Source of the DNA: Verrucomicrobiaceae bacterium
Lineage (GTDB): Bacteria > Verrucomicrobiota > Verrucomicrobiia > Verrucomicrobiales > Akkermansiaceae
DNA length: 64,000 nt
Reading direction: 5' to 3'
NCBI GenBank assembly: GCA_027491155.1
Contig: JAIXWR010000020.1
Coordinates: 62,001-126,000 of the forward strand
Shown: in pieces, positions 11,701 through 18,774 of the stretch
How the letters are laid out: every line of letters begins with the position of its first letter
Position numbering within the stretch: the first letter of the stretch is position 1
Made by a program: the position numbers and the translations under genes
The notes under the pieces: model-generated
What the model was told of the DNA's origin: nothing
Seen by the model: only the letters and a program-made list of their open reading frames with translations
The model's database searches: none

Positions 11701-13464
11701 CCCGGCGGCAGCTCGCGCGCCTCTTTCGACGCCCGCCTCACCACCCCGCTGGCCAACCAGTCCATCGTCTGCGGCCCGGTCATCGACGGCCTCGGCGCCC
11801 CCGCCCCCGCCGTCGTCAAGCCCGGCAGCTACGAGAACTCGGTGATGCTCCTGCGCATGAACACCATCGACGAGTGCTGCTCGATGCCGCCGCTCGCCAA
11901 GGGCATCGTCGACAGCGAAGCCGTCATCCGCGTCGCCGACTGGATCCTCGGCATGAACGCCGACTCCTGCACCAAAACGCAGAGCTTCTACGGCGGCGGC
12001 AGCCTCGGCGCGAACCCGCCGGTTGCGACCGCCCTCGACACCTGGCGCTCGAACCTCGTGATCGACGAGGACAACGTCTTCACCAACACCAGCGGCGCGG
12101 CCCTGACCTTGGAACTCGACCGCTTCACGTTCCAAGCCGGCCGCACCGGCGATCCGGTCACGCCCTTCGTCGTGAAGGTCAACGGCAACAACAGCTTCAC
12201 CGTCCGCGCCGTCGGCACGCCGCGGACCAGCTATGCCGTCGGCGACAACGACCTGCCCTTCGCCGACAGCCCCGCGAAGATCCTCGTCGCACCCGGGGAA
12301 ACGATCGCCACCGGCTTCCTCGATGCCAACCCGAACGGCTCCGGCGGCACCCAGCCAAGCATCGTCACCTACCAAAGCGGCACCACCGAGGTCTGGCACA
12401 CCGGCGGCACGGCCGACAACCACAACGGCTCCGTCACCGTCGGCCTCGCCCCGGTGCCCGGCAACACCACGGTCACCAACCAGCTCCGCGACTACGACTT
12501 CGGCGTGAGTTATCTCATCACCGAATACCAGGCCGGCAACGGAAACCAGCCGCTCCCCGGCTACACGGTCGACGGGGCGAACTCGAATCTCGTGATCAAC
12601 GAAAGCGACGTCTTCACCAACACCACCGCGAACCCGATGACCGTGAGCGTCGAGCGCTTCCGCTTCCACGCCTCGCGCGTGGGCGACCCGGTCACGCCCT
12701 TCCTGGTTCGGGTCAATGCCAACAACAATTTCACCGTGCTGGCCATCGGCACCACCCGCACCGGCTATTCCCTCGGGGCAAACGACTTCCCCTTCGCCGC
12801 CGGCCAGGTCCGGCTGGTCATCGCGCCCGGCGAAACCGTCGCGCCGGGCTTCGTCGACGCCTATCCCGACGGCACCGGCGGCACCGGCCAGGGCGTCGTT
12901 TCCTACGAATACTACGGCAGCGACCAGATCTACTACAGCTACGACGTCACCAACGTCGCCAGCAGCATCGCCGTCGGCGAGACCCCGGTTTACAAGGGCT
13001 ACCAGCTCGTCGACCTGACGCGGAACTACTACTTCTCCGTCTCGCTCGGCTTCGGCGGCAAGGAGGACGAGGATGCCGACGGCCTGCCCGACAAGTGGGA
13101 GCTCGCCTACGCCACCGGCCTTGGCGCCCTGTCCGCCGCGGCCGACAGCGACAAGGACGGCACGACCGATGCCGCCGAGCTCGAAGCCGGCACCAACCCG
13201 ACCGACTCGTCGAGCGTCCTGCTCGCCCTCGGCCTGAAGCCCGGGCCGTCCGGCCAATCGGCCATCGCCACCGTCAAGACCGTGCCCGGCCGCTATTACA
13301 AGATCGAGGCTTCCGCCAACCTCCAGTCCTGGGCCGTCGCCGGCACCTGGAAAGCCGCAAGCTGGCCGGCGACCAGCAGCGCCTTCAGCATCCCGCAGAA
13401 CCTCCTGCCGCCGGGCTCCGGACAGAAGCTCTTCGTCCGCGTTTCGCCGGGTGTCGGAAATTGA
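8758..13464 (+). CDS. Exported ThuA / glucose-sorbosone dehydrogenase / di-haem cytochrome c fusion protein
   Basis: A 1568-residue secreted protein with a cleavable or lipoprotein signal (LLVLAGCCQALA). Domains in order: ThuA-like (about 25-280, starting KVLIIEGASNHDWQ); PQQ-type glucose/sorbosone dehydrogenase propeller (about 340-750, with GGIFSTAFHPQF, KGHEGGGMAFGSDG and GLREPHRMSFDP); and a cytochrome domain with two haem sites, CNLCH at 896-900 and CSHCH at 976-980. Two homologous beta modules follow, beginning SNLVI near 1098 and 1276. Next comes a Ca-binding, TSP3-like segment (DEDADGLPDKWE, SDKDGTTDAAE) near 1436-1486, then a C-terminal tail GSGQKLFVRVSPGVGN. It probably oxidises sugars and passes electrons to its own haems outside the cytoplasm. 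Domain assignments are firm, substrate unknown. Confidence 0.9.
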   Translation: MTTAPRLFLTGLLVLAGCCQALADRTKVLIIEGASNHDWQARKDQLTAILSRDGTLDVSVSVTPGSASDPGWATWAPDFSQYDVVLSGYSNGAGGQPRWPAAVETAFANYVNTGGGFVAFHEAANSFADWPAYNQMLGLRWNDANVGTAVQIATNESLIFHAPGQPGPGAYTSHGPNTNVLVKRLGNHPIHAGLPSSWMAANLEVWRYSRGPANNLTVLSYAKDPETQLQFPVEWTVNYGSGRVYVSSYGHIFPGDVEPAGMRCAAFQETLVRAVKWCAGINPPATVPSDFPSPTAISLRAHAEGISGFGGPKPVAPFSNGALPTLSVVPTGVQVVKAFPALNWESPIDAKPWPGQAGQLMVAEMDGRIFKLADSDATTTRTQVLNITDRVWYINWDVGAPTHKHGGIFSTAFHPQFGTGAGKDYLYVYYTHHPANDSPDALVDSNNPFYNRLSRFTWNGSAFTAASEQILLHLHDVAKGHEGGGMAFGSDGFLYLAFGDGGDESNSAIEDTQKLNERARSGVFRMDVDQQGGTVSHPIRRQPAGTGSYSANYYIPKSNPWAQPHTGGTASVLEEFYAIGLREPHRMSFDPASGFWIGDVGAGLFEEIDLMDAPGLNFQWIYKEGNANGYGPVPSPILGTERPPIHDYGHGIGNCIIGGHVYRGSAMPFLQGKYLFGDNGTQLIYALEFHPVTKAKIGVQQIAQGRAGGIWEGISSFGIDSTGEPLLLQLGAGVNGAAQISRLKPAGPPGGGTWQYPPLLSQTGVFTNLPALTPAPSMIPYDVNMPLWSAGLAKKRWVMIPNDGVANTAAERITYSSSGTWQLPVGSVFVKHFARPDNGKPLETRIMVHGTDGWGGVTYKWRADGSEADLLESGGEEVLTIGGDTFDYLYPSRAQCNLCHTPVAGPVLGFRTRQLHRDLAYPGGGTANQIESLSVAGFIDPALTVEGLATVLTSSGKDDPAVSDEDWVRSYLDSNCSHCHQPGGSSRASFDARLTTPLANQSIVCGPVIDGLGAPAPAVVKPGSYENSVMLLRMNTIDECCSMPPLAKGIVDSEAVIRVADWILGMNADSCTKTQSFYGGGSLGANPPVATALDTWRSNLVIDEDNVFTNTSGAALTLELDRFTFQAGRTGDPVTPFVVKVNGNNSFTVRAVGTPRTSYAVGDNDLPFADSPAKILVAPGETIATGFLDANPNGSGGTQPSIVTYQSGTTEVWHTGGTADNHNGSVTVGLAPVPGNTTVTNQLRDYDFGVSYLITEYQAGNGNQPLPGYTVDGANSNLVINESDVFTNTTANPMTVSVERFRFHASRVGDPVTPFLVRVNANNNFTVLAIGTTRTGYSLGANDFPFAAGQVRLVIAPGETVAPGFVDAYPDGTGGTGQGVVSYEYYGSDQIYYSYDVTNVASSIAVGETPVYKGYQLVDLTRNYYFSVSLGFGGKEDEDADGLPDKWELAYATGLGALSAAADSDKDGTTDAAELEAGTNPTDSSSVLLALGLKPGPSGQSAIATVKTVPGRYYKIEASANLQSWAVAGTWKAASWPATSSAFSIPQNLLPPGSGQKLFVRVSPGVGN

Positions 13465-13497
13465 ACCCGCAAAGCTGCACCCCGGGACCGCCGGTCC

Positions 13498-13559
13498 TTC
13501 CCGGCCTTCGTAGCTTTCCCGGCCTTCGTAGCTTCAGCGAAGTAGGCAGCGAAGTAGGC
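13498..13559. repeat. Tandem 18-bp and 12-bp direct repeats
   Basis: TTCCCGGCCTTCGTAGCT occurs twice head to tail (13498-13515, 13516-13533). It is followed at once by AGCGAAGTAGGC twice (13536-13547, 13548-13559). The two units share an inverted core (GCCTTCG / CGAAGTAGGC), so the block can fold. It lies just after the 1568-residue fusion gene in a 308-bp non-coding gap. No gene is visible in it. Confidence 0.8.
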
Positions 13560-13660
13560 AGACCGGCTCGAAGCCTCCCTTGGTGGCGCCCTTGATCGCA
13601 GCTCGCCCGTCTTGGACCGGATCGGGCTACGACTTCAAGCCTGGCGTGCGATACCGGGGT

Positions 13661-13688
13661 CTTATCCCGTCGAGTTCGACGGGATAAG
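13661..13688. repeat. Perfect 13-bp inverted repeat (2-nt loop)
   Basis: CTTATCCCGTCGA (13661-13673) and its exact reverse complement TCGACGGGATAAG (13676-13688) are separated by only GT, forming a 28-bp near-palindrome between two convergent genes. The 2-nt loop and lack of a T-run argue against a classical terminator. A DNA-level role (protein site, REP-type element or cruciform) is equally possible. Confidence 0.8.
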
Positions 13689-13772
13689 AATTCATGCCGG
13701 TTCGAACAACCTCATCCTCACAACATTCGCAGAGGGACAGGGGAGTTCGTGCACAGCCGGAGTCCGGGCGTT

Positions 13773-14228
13773 TCACTTCAGTTCAATGACGAACTTGTCG
13801 ATACCCATGGATGTGGCGAGGCCGGAGGTCTTTCCGGTGAGGTAAATCACCGTGCCTTTGTCGTTGGCCAGGCGTTCGTGCATCTTGCCTTCGAGGAGGG
13901 TCAGGCCGCTGCGGGCACCGGTGTAGGTGCCGGGGAATGCTGCCAGGGAACCGAGGTGGTAGACCTTGCCGGTGGCTTCGATGGATTGGGCACCGAGGCC
14001 GCCACCGCCAAGTGCCTTGACGGAGATCGGGTAGCTGCGGCCTTGGTATCTGAGAGTGCCGTCACCCGCGGAGGCGGAGCCATAATAGGAAGCCTGGACG
14101 ATCTTCACCGACAGGGTTGCATCCGGCGGCCCGCTCGGCGCGGTGGGGTCGTTGGACATCTTGGTGGCGCAGCTTGCAAGAAGCAGGGCGCTGGCGGAGG
14201 CGAGGATGGAGGTCAGTCTTGATTTCAT
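13773..14228 (-). CDS. Predicted lipoprotein, unknown function
   Basis: A 151-residue protein with a lipoprotein signal peptide (ALLLASC, Cys at about 19). The mature part begins with a disordered Thr/Pro-rich stretch, followed by a beta-rich domain: VKIVQASYYGSASAGDGTLRYQG and SVKALGGGGLGAQSIEATGKVYHL. The tail ends in LATSMGIDKFVIEL. The pattern resembles small envelope proteins with a GxG-rich beta-sandwich, vaguely like DUF1134/EipA proteins, but I am not sure. It lies 37 bp downstream of the DUF4239 gene on the same strand, so the two may be co-transcribed. Confidence 0.75.
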   Translation of the reverse strand: MKSRLTSILASASALLLASCATKMSNDPTAPSGPPDATLSVKIVQASYYGSASAGDGTLRYQGRSYPISVKALGGGGLGAQSIEATGKVYHLGSLAAFPGTYTGARSGLTLLEGKMHERLANDKGTVIYLTGKTSGLATSMGIDKFVIELK

Positions 14229-14265
14229 GGTTTGTTGGTTCGGTTGGAGAATGGTCGTTGGCGCT

Positions 14266-15054
14266 TCACGGGGTCATCAATTGGCTCCGTACGAGCCGAT
14301 AGGGTTCGGAATCGATTCCAAGTTCGCCGCGAAAGGGCCGGTCGAAGGCGAAGATGAGAGTCGTGATCACACCGATGAACACCGACAGCAAAGCAACCTG
14401 GATCAAGTGCAGCCGCAGGTTGCGAACTTTGAAAAGAAATGTGGAGGCAAGGCTCACGATGCCTCCGAAGAAAATGACGAACCAGAGGGTCCCGGGGAGT
14501 TTGACAAGCATCGCGTCCAAGCGCAGGCGGCGCGCCTCCACCATGTGGTTGTATGCACCCAGGGTTTCGGCATGGAGAATCTTCATGCCATCCGAGGCCG
14601 GTTCGAAAGCGTAGAGCGAGGCCTGGAAGCGGTTCATCCACTCGACGCCCCGCTGCGGATGGATACCGGCCTGTTGCTGCGGCCACGCCTCGTCGATCAG
14701 GTAGTTGGTGTAACCCAGCAATTGCGCCCTCAATTCGGAGCGGATGGGTTCAGGGTAGCCGCCCACATCGCGGTAAAGACAGGCCAGGCGGCTGGATTCC
14801 GACGACACCACGTTGGAAACTTCGGAGTGGGTTTCCCACACGCTTACCGCGATCAATGCCATCGCGAGGCCGTAGAATACCATGACCGCCTGCATCATCG
14901 CCCCGGTGAATTCCGAGTCGTGCTCGCCGATGCCGAGCCTGGGTTGCAGGAACCGTCTCACCAACGCGGTGCCCACCATCGAGTACAGGCAGAATCCGCT
15001 GACGACCACCAGGCCAACGACGAACAGGGGAAAATCGTAGAATGCGTCCGGCAT
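14266..15054 (-). CDS. DUF4239 (bestrophin-like) membrane protein
   Basis: A 262-residue inner-membrane protein starting at MPDAFYDFPLF; a further 21 in-frame codons upstream are unlikely to be used. Four hydrophobic helices are visible, two near the N-terminus (FPLFVVGLVVVSGF, MMQAVMVFYGLAMALIAV) and two near the C-terminus (PGTLWFVIFFGGIVSL, LIQVALLSVFIGVITTL). A soluble helical region lies between them. This layout, with conserved SESSRLACLYRD, matches DUF4239 proteins, which are of unknown function and distantly similar to bestrophin channels. Confidence 0.75.
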   Translation of the reverse strand: MPDAFYDFPLFVVGLVVVSGFCLYSMVGTALVRRFLQPRLGIGEHDSEFTGAMMQAVMVFYGLAMALIAVSVWETHSEVSNVVSSESSRLACLYRDVGGYPEPIRSELRAQLLGYTNYLIDEAWPQQQAGIHPQRGVEWMNRFQASLYAFEPASDGMKILHAETLGAYNHMVEARRLRLDAMLVKLPGTLWFVIFFGGIVSLASTFLFKVRNLRLHLIQVALLSVFIGVITTLIFAFDRPFRGELGIDSEPYRLVRSQLMTP

Positions 15055-15166
15055 CAGTGGATGGTTAGGCTTGTTGCGGGCTTGGCCGGGAACCTGGGGA
15101 TCCCGGTCCCGGGTCAACGCATGCGGCTGATCCTAGAGACGAGCATCGGTCCGGGATGCGAGTGAA

Positions 15167-15200
15167 CGCGCCGGCACGCTTGCGGAAAGCGGCCGGCGCG
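15167..15200 (-). terminator. Possible terminator hairpin after the DUF1254 gene
   Basis: 9-bp GC-only stem CGCGCCGGC/GCCGGCGCG, 14 bp beyond the stop of the DUF1254/DUF1214 gene. No T-run follows, so it may be a mere transcript-stabilising hairpin. Confidence 0.4.
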
Positions 15201-15213
15201 CTCCACAGGTTGA

Positions 15214-16743
15214 TCATTTCACCAGCTCGATTTCGCCGGGGCGCCACGTTTTGTCGAACCAGGGTTCGAGCGGCCCGTAGAGACGCAGGATCATGAACCA
15301 GCCTTTGCCCGGCAGTGTCTGCACCCAGTTCTTCTCGTAGCCTTCGGGAGCTTTCGGGCCGAAGAAAACGTCCACGGAGCCGTCGGCATTCTTCTTCAGG
15401 TCCTTCTCCTGGCTGGTCACGCTCGGGGCCTTCTGGTTGGTCTGGATCATCGAGCGCGTCTGATTGTCGTAGACGATCACGGACCAGAAGTCCTTCACCG
15501 GCACGTTGGGCGGGATGCGCATTTTGTAGGTATTGCCGCCGTCGAAGGGGTTGCCGTTCGAATCCTGAACGGACCACGGATACTGCGAGCCCTTGCCGAC
15601 CATCTTCATCTCCATCGCGGGTGTGACACCGGTGGCGAAGTAGTAGTAGAAGATATAGCCATCCATGTTCGTGACGCCTGGCGACGTCTCGAACTTGTAG
15701 CCGCCGAAGAATGGCAGGCGCCAGGTGCTCTTCGGATAGAAGTAGGCTTCCGGCGAGCGCACCTTGAAGGCGATGGTGCGCGCGGTGACGGCGCCGATGT
15801 TCGCGGCGTCGGCGAGGATTTTCTTCATCCGCTCGTCAGGGGCGAAGGGTTGGCCCTTGACGATGCCGATGGAGGCGAAGAGGCCGAGCATGGTCGGATC
15901 GCTGCCAATCGCGGGTTCCTCCTGAATGACTTGGTTCAGCAGTTCCCAGAACTGATAGTCACCGGGCGCGACAAAGGTGGCCGGCACTCCGGAGGCATTG
16001 GCGAACTTCATCGCCGGCGGATTGGCCGCCTCGGAGTGATGATAGATCTTGAGGTGCTTCTTCACCGACTCCACGCCGGGCTTGGTGGAGCCGTCGACGA
16101 CGAAGGCGCGGAAGAAGAGCCAGTTGCCGTAGGTGTTCGGGCGGAGGACCACGTAGCCTGAAGGAACCTCGCCTTTGTATTCGGGAGGCAGGACGAGATA
16201 CTTGCCGCCCTTGCCCTGATCCTCGCCGGTGATGCCGACATCGGCGACCCAGCGGTACCAGAAGTCGTTCACGCCGCCGAGGACCCCGGGCGGGACTTCG
16301 ACCACGAGCGGCCCCTTCTTGGTGTCGAGCCAGATGAAGTTGTAGATCGTGTTGTCGTTGGCCGTGAGTTCGACGGAGCGGGGATCGACGAGGTCCTCCC
16401 AGAGGACGTCGGTATGATTGTCCGGGCCGAACTGGCGGAGCGAGTCCCGCATGCCGGCCTGGTTCACGATCGGGATGGCCATGAGGTAGGCCTGCAGGGC
16501 GCGCGAGCGATCGAGGTTGTCGTAGATCTTCTCGACGGTTTCAGCCGAGGGGTAGCCGTAGCTGAGGTCGAGCGTGCCGATCGAGCTTTCGATCTTGTCG
16601 GGCACGGCCACGCCGGGGGCGATGGGCGTCGAATACTTGAGATTCGGGTCGGCCGGGATCGTGTAGCGCTCCTGGGCAAGCAAGCCGAACGGGCTGGCGA
16701 GAAGCGCGACGAGTGCCGCGCACGTCATGGTGTTTTTTGTCAT
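15214..16743 (-). CDS. DUF1254/DUF1214 exported protein
   Basis: A 509-residue protein with a Sec signal peptide (about 1-23, ending LLAQ). The first half has the DUF1254 pattern (ETVEKIYDNLDRSRALQAYLMAIPIVN, NDNTIYNFIWLDTKKGPLVVEVPP). The C-terminal part has DUF1214 (FFYYYF..., PVKDFWSVIVYDNQTRSMI, NWVQTLPGKGWFMILRLYGPLEPWFDKTW). Families of this type are widespread and uncharacterised, with DUF1214 proteins often encoded near regulators. Here the neighbour is a divergently transcribed AraC regulator 170 bp away, which suggests local control. Length is normal. Confidence 0.9.
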   Translation of the reverse strand: MTKNTMTCAALVALLASPFGLLAQERYTIPADPNLKYSTPIAPGVAVPDKIESSIGTLDLSYGYPSAETVEKIYDNLDRSRALQAYLMAIPIVNQAGMRDSLRQFGPDNHTDVLWEDLVDPRSVELTANDNTIYNFIWLDTKKGPLVVEVPPGVLGGVNDFWYRWVADVGITGEDQGKGGKYLVLPPEYKGEVPSGYVVLRPNTYGNWLFFRAFVVDGSTKPGVESVKKHLKIYHHSEAANPPAMKFANASGVPATFVAPGDYQFWELLNQVIQEEPAIGSDPTMLGLFASIGIVKGQPFAPDERMKKILADAANIGAVTARTIAFKVRSPEAYFYPKSTWRLPFFGGYKFETSPGVTNMDGYIFYYYFATGVTPAMEMKMVGKGSQYPWSVQDSNGNPFDGGNTYKMRIPPNVPVKDFWSVIVYDNQTRSMIQTNQKAPSVTSQEKDLKKNADGSVDVFFGPKAPEGYEKNWVQTLPGKGWFMILRLYGPLEPWFDKTWRPGEIELVK

Positions 16744-16913
16744 GGTTCCTGGTGTTGGATGGGTGGGGTCACACGTGAAGCAGCGGCGGATCTCGGGGCC
16801 GATAATCCTTCAGGTTTCGTCATTCCAGCGGGGTTCGGCGAGGATCAAATGTATCCCAAATGCGCAGTGAAACGCCTTGATCCACGGCGAGCGGTTCTGG
16901 CAGGTTCCTTCCG

Positions 16914-17894
16914 ATGGAAGGGGGGGTAACGCCGATTGTTTCTCAACAGATCCTTGATCCCGAGGCGCTGGCGACGGCGGTGCGCAGCACGAACCTGGAG
17001 ACCTGCCAACTGAGCAAACGGCCGTTACCGAGCATGATCGGCCGTGTGATGTGCCAGAGGGTTTGCCTTGATTTCGCCGAGCTGGGGCCGGCGATGGTGT
17101 TTTCCGGTTCCATGCCGAAGGATTGCTACACGCTTGTGTTCGTGACCGAATGTCCGGAAAAGGGCAGGGCCTTCAATTTTTCAACGGAGCACACCGACGG
17201 CTACATGGGGTTTTTCCCACCGGGAGCCGTGTTGGATGCCTACACGCCGGAGGGCTATTCGAATGCGACATTGACCGTTCCTGCCGCCATTTTCCTTGCG
17301 GCGGTGGAGCGGTTGTTTCCAGAGATCCCGGAGGGGGTTTTGAAACGCGGGGCCTGTCTGCGCATCGGCGCGGCGGAACAGGCCCGGTTGCGTGTTTTGT
17401 TATCCACAGTCAGGGCCGGAATGGAGGATCGGGCCAATCCTCTGGCCGACGCCATGGTACGAAAACCTCTCGAGAATGCCTTGCTGGATGTCTTTCTGAC
17501 GGCCCTGCGCAGCGGCTGCGGTTCCGTGGCGCCGGATCCGGGAGGGCGTGTCGAAGGCCGACTTCGGCGACTGCGGCAAGCGCGCGACTACCTGGCAGGC
17601 CACCTCCATCAGCCGATCCATCTGGAGGATCTTTGCCGCGTGCTGGGGATGTCCCGTCGCGGAGTAGAGGTCTTGTTTCAAGATTCCCTGGGAATCGGGC
17701 CGAGCGCATTCCTCCGGCACCAGCGCCTGCACGGAGTGCGGCGTGCCTTGCTGGCAACGACAGGCTCGCATGGAGTTGTGAAGGAAACCGCGCTCCAATG
17801 GGGATTCTGGCACATGGGGCATTTCTCCCGCGAATACCGCGCGCTCTTTGGCGAAAAGCCGAGCATGACGCTAGCCCGCTTCCGTCATTCCTGA
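16914..17894 (+). CDS. AraC family transcriptional regulator
   Basis: 326 residues. The C-terminal 110 residues contain two helix-turn-helix motifs typical of AraC: HLEDLCRVLGMSRRGVEVLFQDSLGIGPSAFL and the second helix ETALQWGFWHMGHFSREYRALFGEKPS. The N-terminal about 190 residues are a sensor domain I cannot identify. It is divergent from the DUF1254/DUF1214 gene, which is the natural candidate target. The start is the ATG followed by EGGV; its Shine-Dalgarno is not obvious, so a slightly later start is possible. The gene ends next to a rearrangement scar (the relic at 17930). Confidence 0.9.
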   Translation: MEGGVTPIVSQQILDPEALATAVRSTNLETCQLSKRPLPSMIGRVMCQRVCLDFAELGPAMVFSGSMPKDCYTLVFVTECPEKGRAFNFSTEHTDGYMGFFPPGAVLDAYTPEGYSNATLTVPAAIFLAAVERLFPEIPEGVLKRGACLRIGAAEQARLRVLLSTVRAGMEDRANPLADAMVRKPLENALLDVFLTALRSGCGSVAPDPGGRVEGRLRRLRQARDYLAGHLHQPIHLEDLCRVLGMSRRGVEVLFQDSLGIGPSAFLRHQRLHGVRRALLATTGSHGVVKETALQWGFWHMGHFSREYRALFGEKPSMTLARFRHS

Positions 17895-17929
17895 CTATCT
17901 TCGAGGGATTCTGTCGGCATTCTTTCTGG

Positions 17930-17977
17930 GGCTCCGGACAAAAAATCTTCGTCCGCGTCTCGCCCGGCGTCGGGAAT
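17930..17977 (+). pseudogene. 3'-end relic of a secreted-protein gene (GSGQKIFVRVSPGVGN tail)
   Basis: Sixteen codons read GSGQKIFVRVSPGVGN, identical but for one I/L change to the extreme C-terminus of the 1568-residue fusion protein ending at 13464. Synonymous sites differ, and the stop TGA of the intact copy corresponds here to TTA. No frame leads into it from upstream. It begins only 35 bp after the AraC stop. It is therefore the remnant of a paralogous gene, cut by a deletion or insertion. Confidence 0.7.
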
Positions 17978-18135
17978 TTAGCCCAGCAGTCCGGCACCGG
18001 AATCACGGCAAGCCCCGCAGGCCTGCCGGCAACCTTTTGCGCCTTCAAACCTGGCTACCGCAACACGCCTGAAAAACAGAGTTGCTCAACAGACCACCCG
18101 TCGCATCTCCGCGAGAGGTCTCGCGGCTCTCGCTG

Positions 18136-18312
18136 CTATGCTACAGCCCTATCGCCGGCCACGGCCGGATCGCCATGGACCTTCAGCCGCGCCGCGGGCA
18201 GGAGGCCCGGGAGGTCTTCCTCCGCCGGGTTGTGAATCAGCTTGGCGAAGACCCACTCGAAGTCAGCGAAGGGATCCTTGCGGTGACGGCGGACCTGCTC
18301 GACAGCGTTGCA
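18136..18312 (-). pseudogene. Possible C-terminal relic of an IS66-type transposase
   Basis: On the minus strand a 58-codon stretch without a start reads VRRHRKDPFADFEWVFAKL, then IHNPAEEDLPGLLPAARL, and ends in a stop. The order (RRH...DPFA...W/Y-lF-kL...LLPA) resembles the C-terminal tail of IS66 TnpC transposases. Just upstream a stop codon interrupts the frame; another frame there reads SCRR. No inverted terminal repeats or intact orf were found. The identification rests on memory of the family pattern only. Confidence 0.4.
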
Positions 18313-18477
18313 GGTGAAGGGCTATCGGCGGCAACTGCGAATGATGACGCCAGGGTCAAGGGAGCCAACCCGCGGCGAATCCGGCCCCCAGCGGGCGCGA
18401 TCCCGCCCGCGCACGCTGCAACCGCGCGTCAACCGGTTGCCATGCATTCCTTGAGGCTCCCAACGGCCGGCGATTCG

Positions 18478-18774
18478 TCAACGTGTCGCTTGTGCAAGCA
18501 GCTTCACGTACTTTCCCGGGCTCTTCCGGAACTTTTTCAAGCACGGCTTGCAGCAGAACTCGAAGACCTGGGCGTCGTGCACCGTCGAGATCCGGTCGTC
18601 CATCTCGTCGAGGTCGTCGCCGGTGACGAGACAGGTTTCCAAGGGGTAAGGCTTGGGCTCGGGCGCAGCCTTCCGCCCGGTTTCCTTCGCCACGGGCGCC
18701 GCCCCGGCCGGGGCAGGCGTCGTGGCGCAGGAGGCGAGACCGAAGGCGAGCAGCAGTGCGAAGGAGGTTTTCAT
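18478..18774 (-). CDS. Small YHS-like metal-binding lipoprotein
   Basis: 98 residues with a lipoprotein signal (LLLAFGLASC). After a Pro/Ala-rich linker comes YPLETCLVTGDDLDEMDDR, then VFEFCCKPCLKKFRKSPGKYVKLL. The TCxV...FCCKPCxxKFxxxPxKY pattern is that of secreted YHS/TRASH-like domains, where the cysteines are thought to bind copper or other soft metals. It is a paralogue of the gene before it, whose stop it overlaps by 4 bp (ATGA), so the pair is translationally coupled. It is the last gene of the copper island. Confidence 0.82.
   Translation of the reverse strand: MKTSFALLLAFGLASCATTPAPAGAAPVAKETGRKAAPEPKPYPLETCLVTGDDLDEMDDRISTVHDAQVFEFCCKPCLKKFRKSPGKYVKLLAQATR

Larger units (their letters stand above)
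17895..18477. other. Gene-free scar region with two relics
   Basis: About 580 bp with no intact gene between the AraC regulator and the copper island. It carries a 48-bp relic of a secreted-protein gene end at 17930-17977 and a possible transposase relic at 18136-18312 on the minus strand. The remainder (17981-18135 and 18313-18477) shows nothing recognisable. Confidence 0.6.

Noticed and set aside
8707-13257. An open minus-strand frame of 1516 codons opposite the fusion gene
   Set aside because: Antisense shadow of the well-defined ThuA-GSDH-cytochrome gene; composition is Arg/Val-rich with no signal or domain.
13684-13704. A GGTTCGAA-containing stretch (tRNA T-arm-like)
   Set aside because: No acceptor stem or other arms could be built around it; it is part of non-coding sequence near the palindrome.
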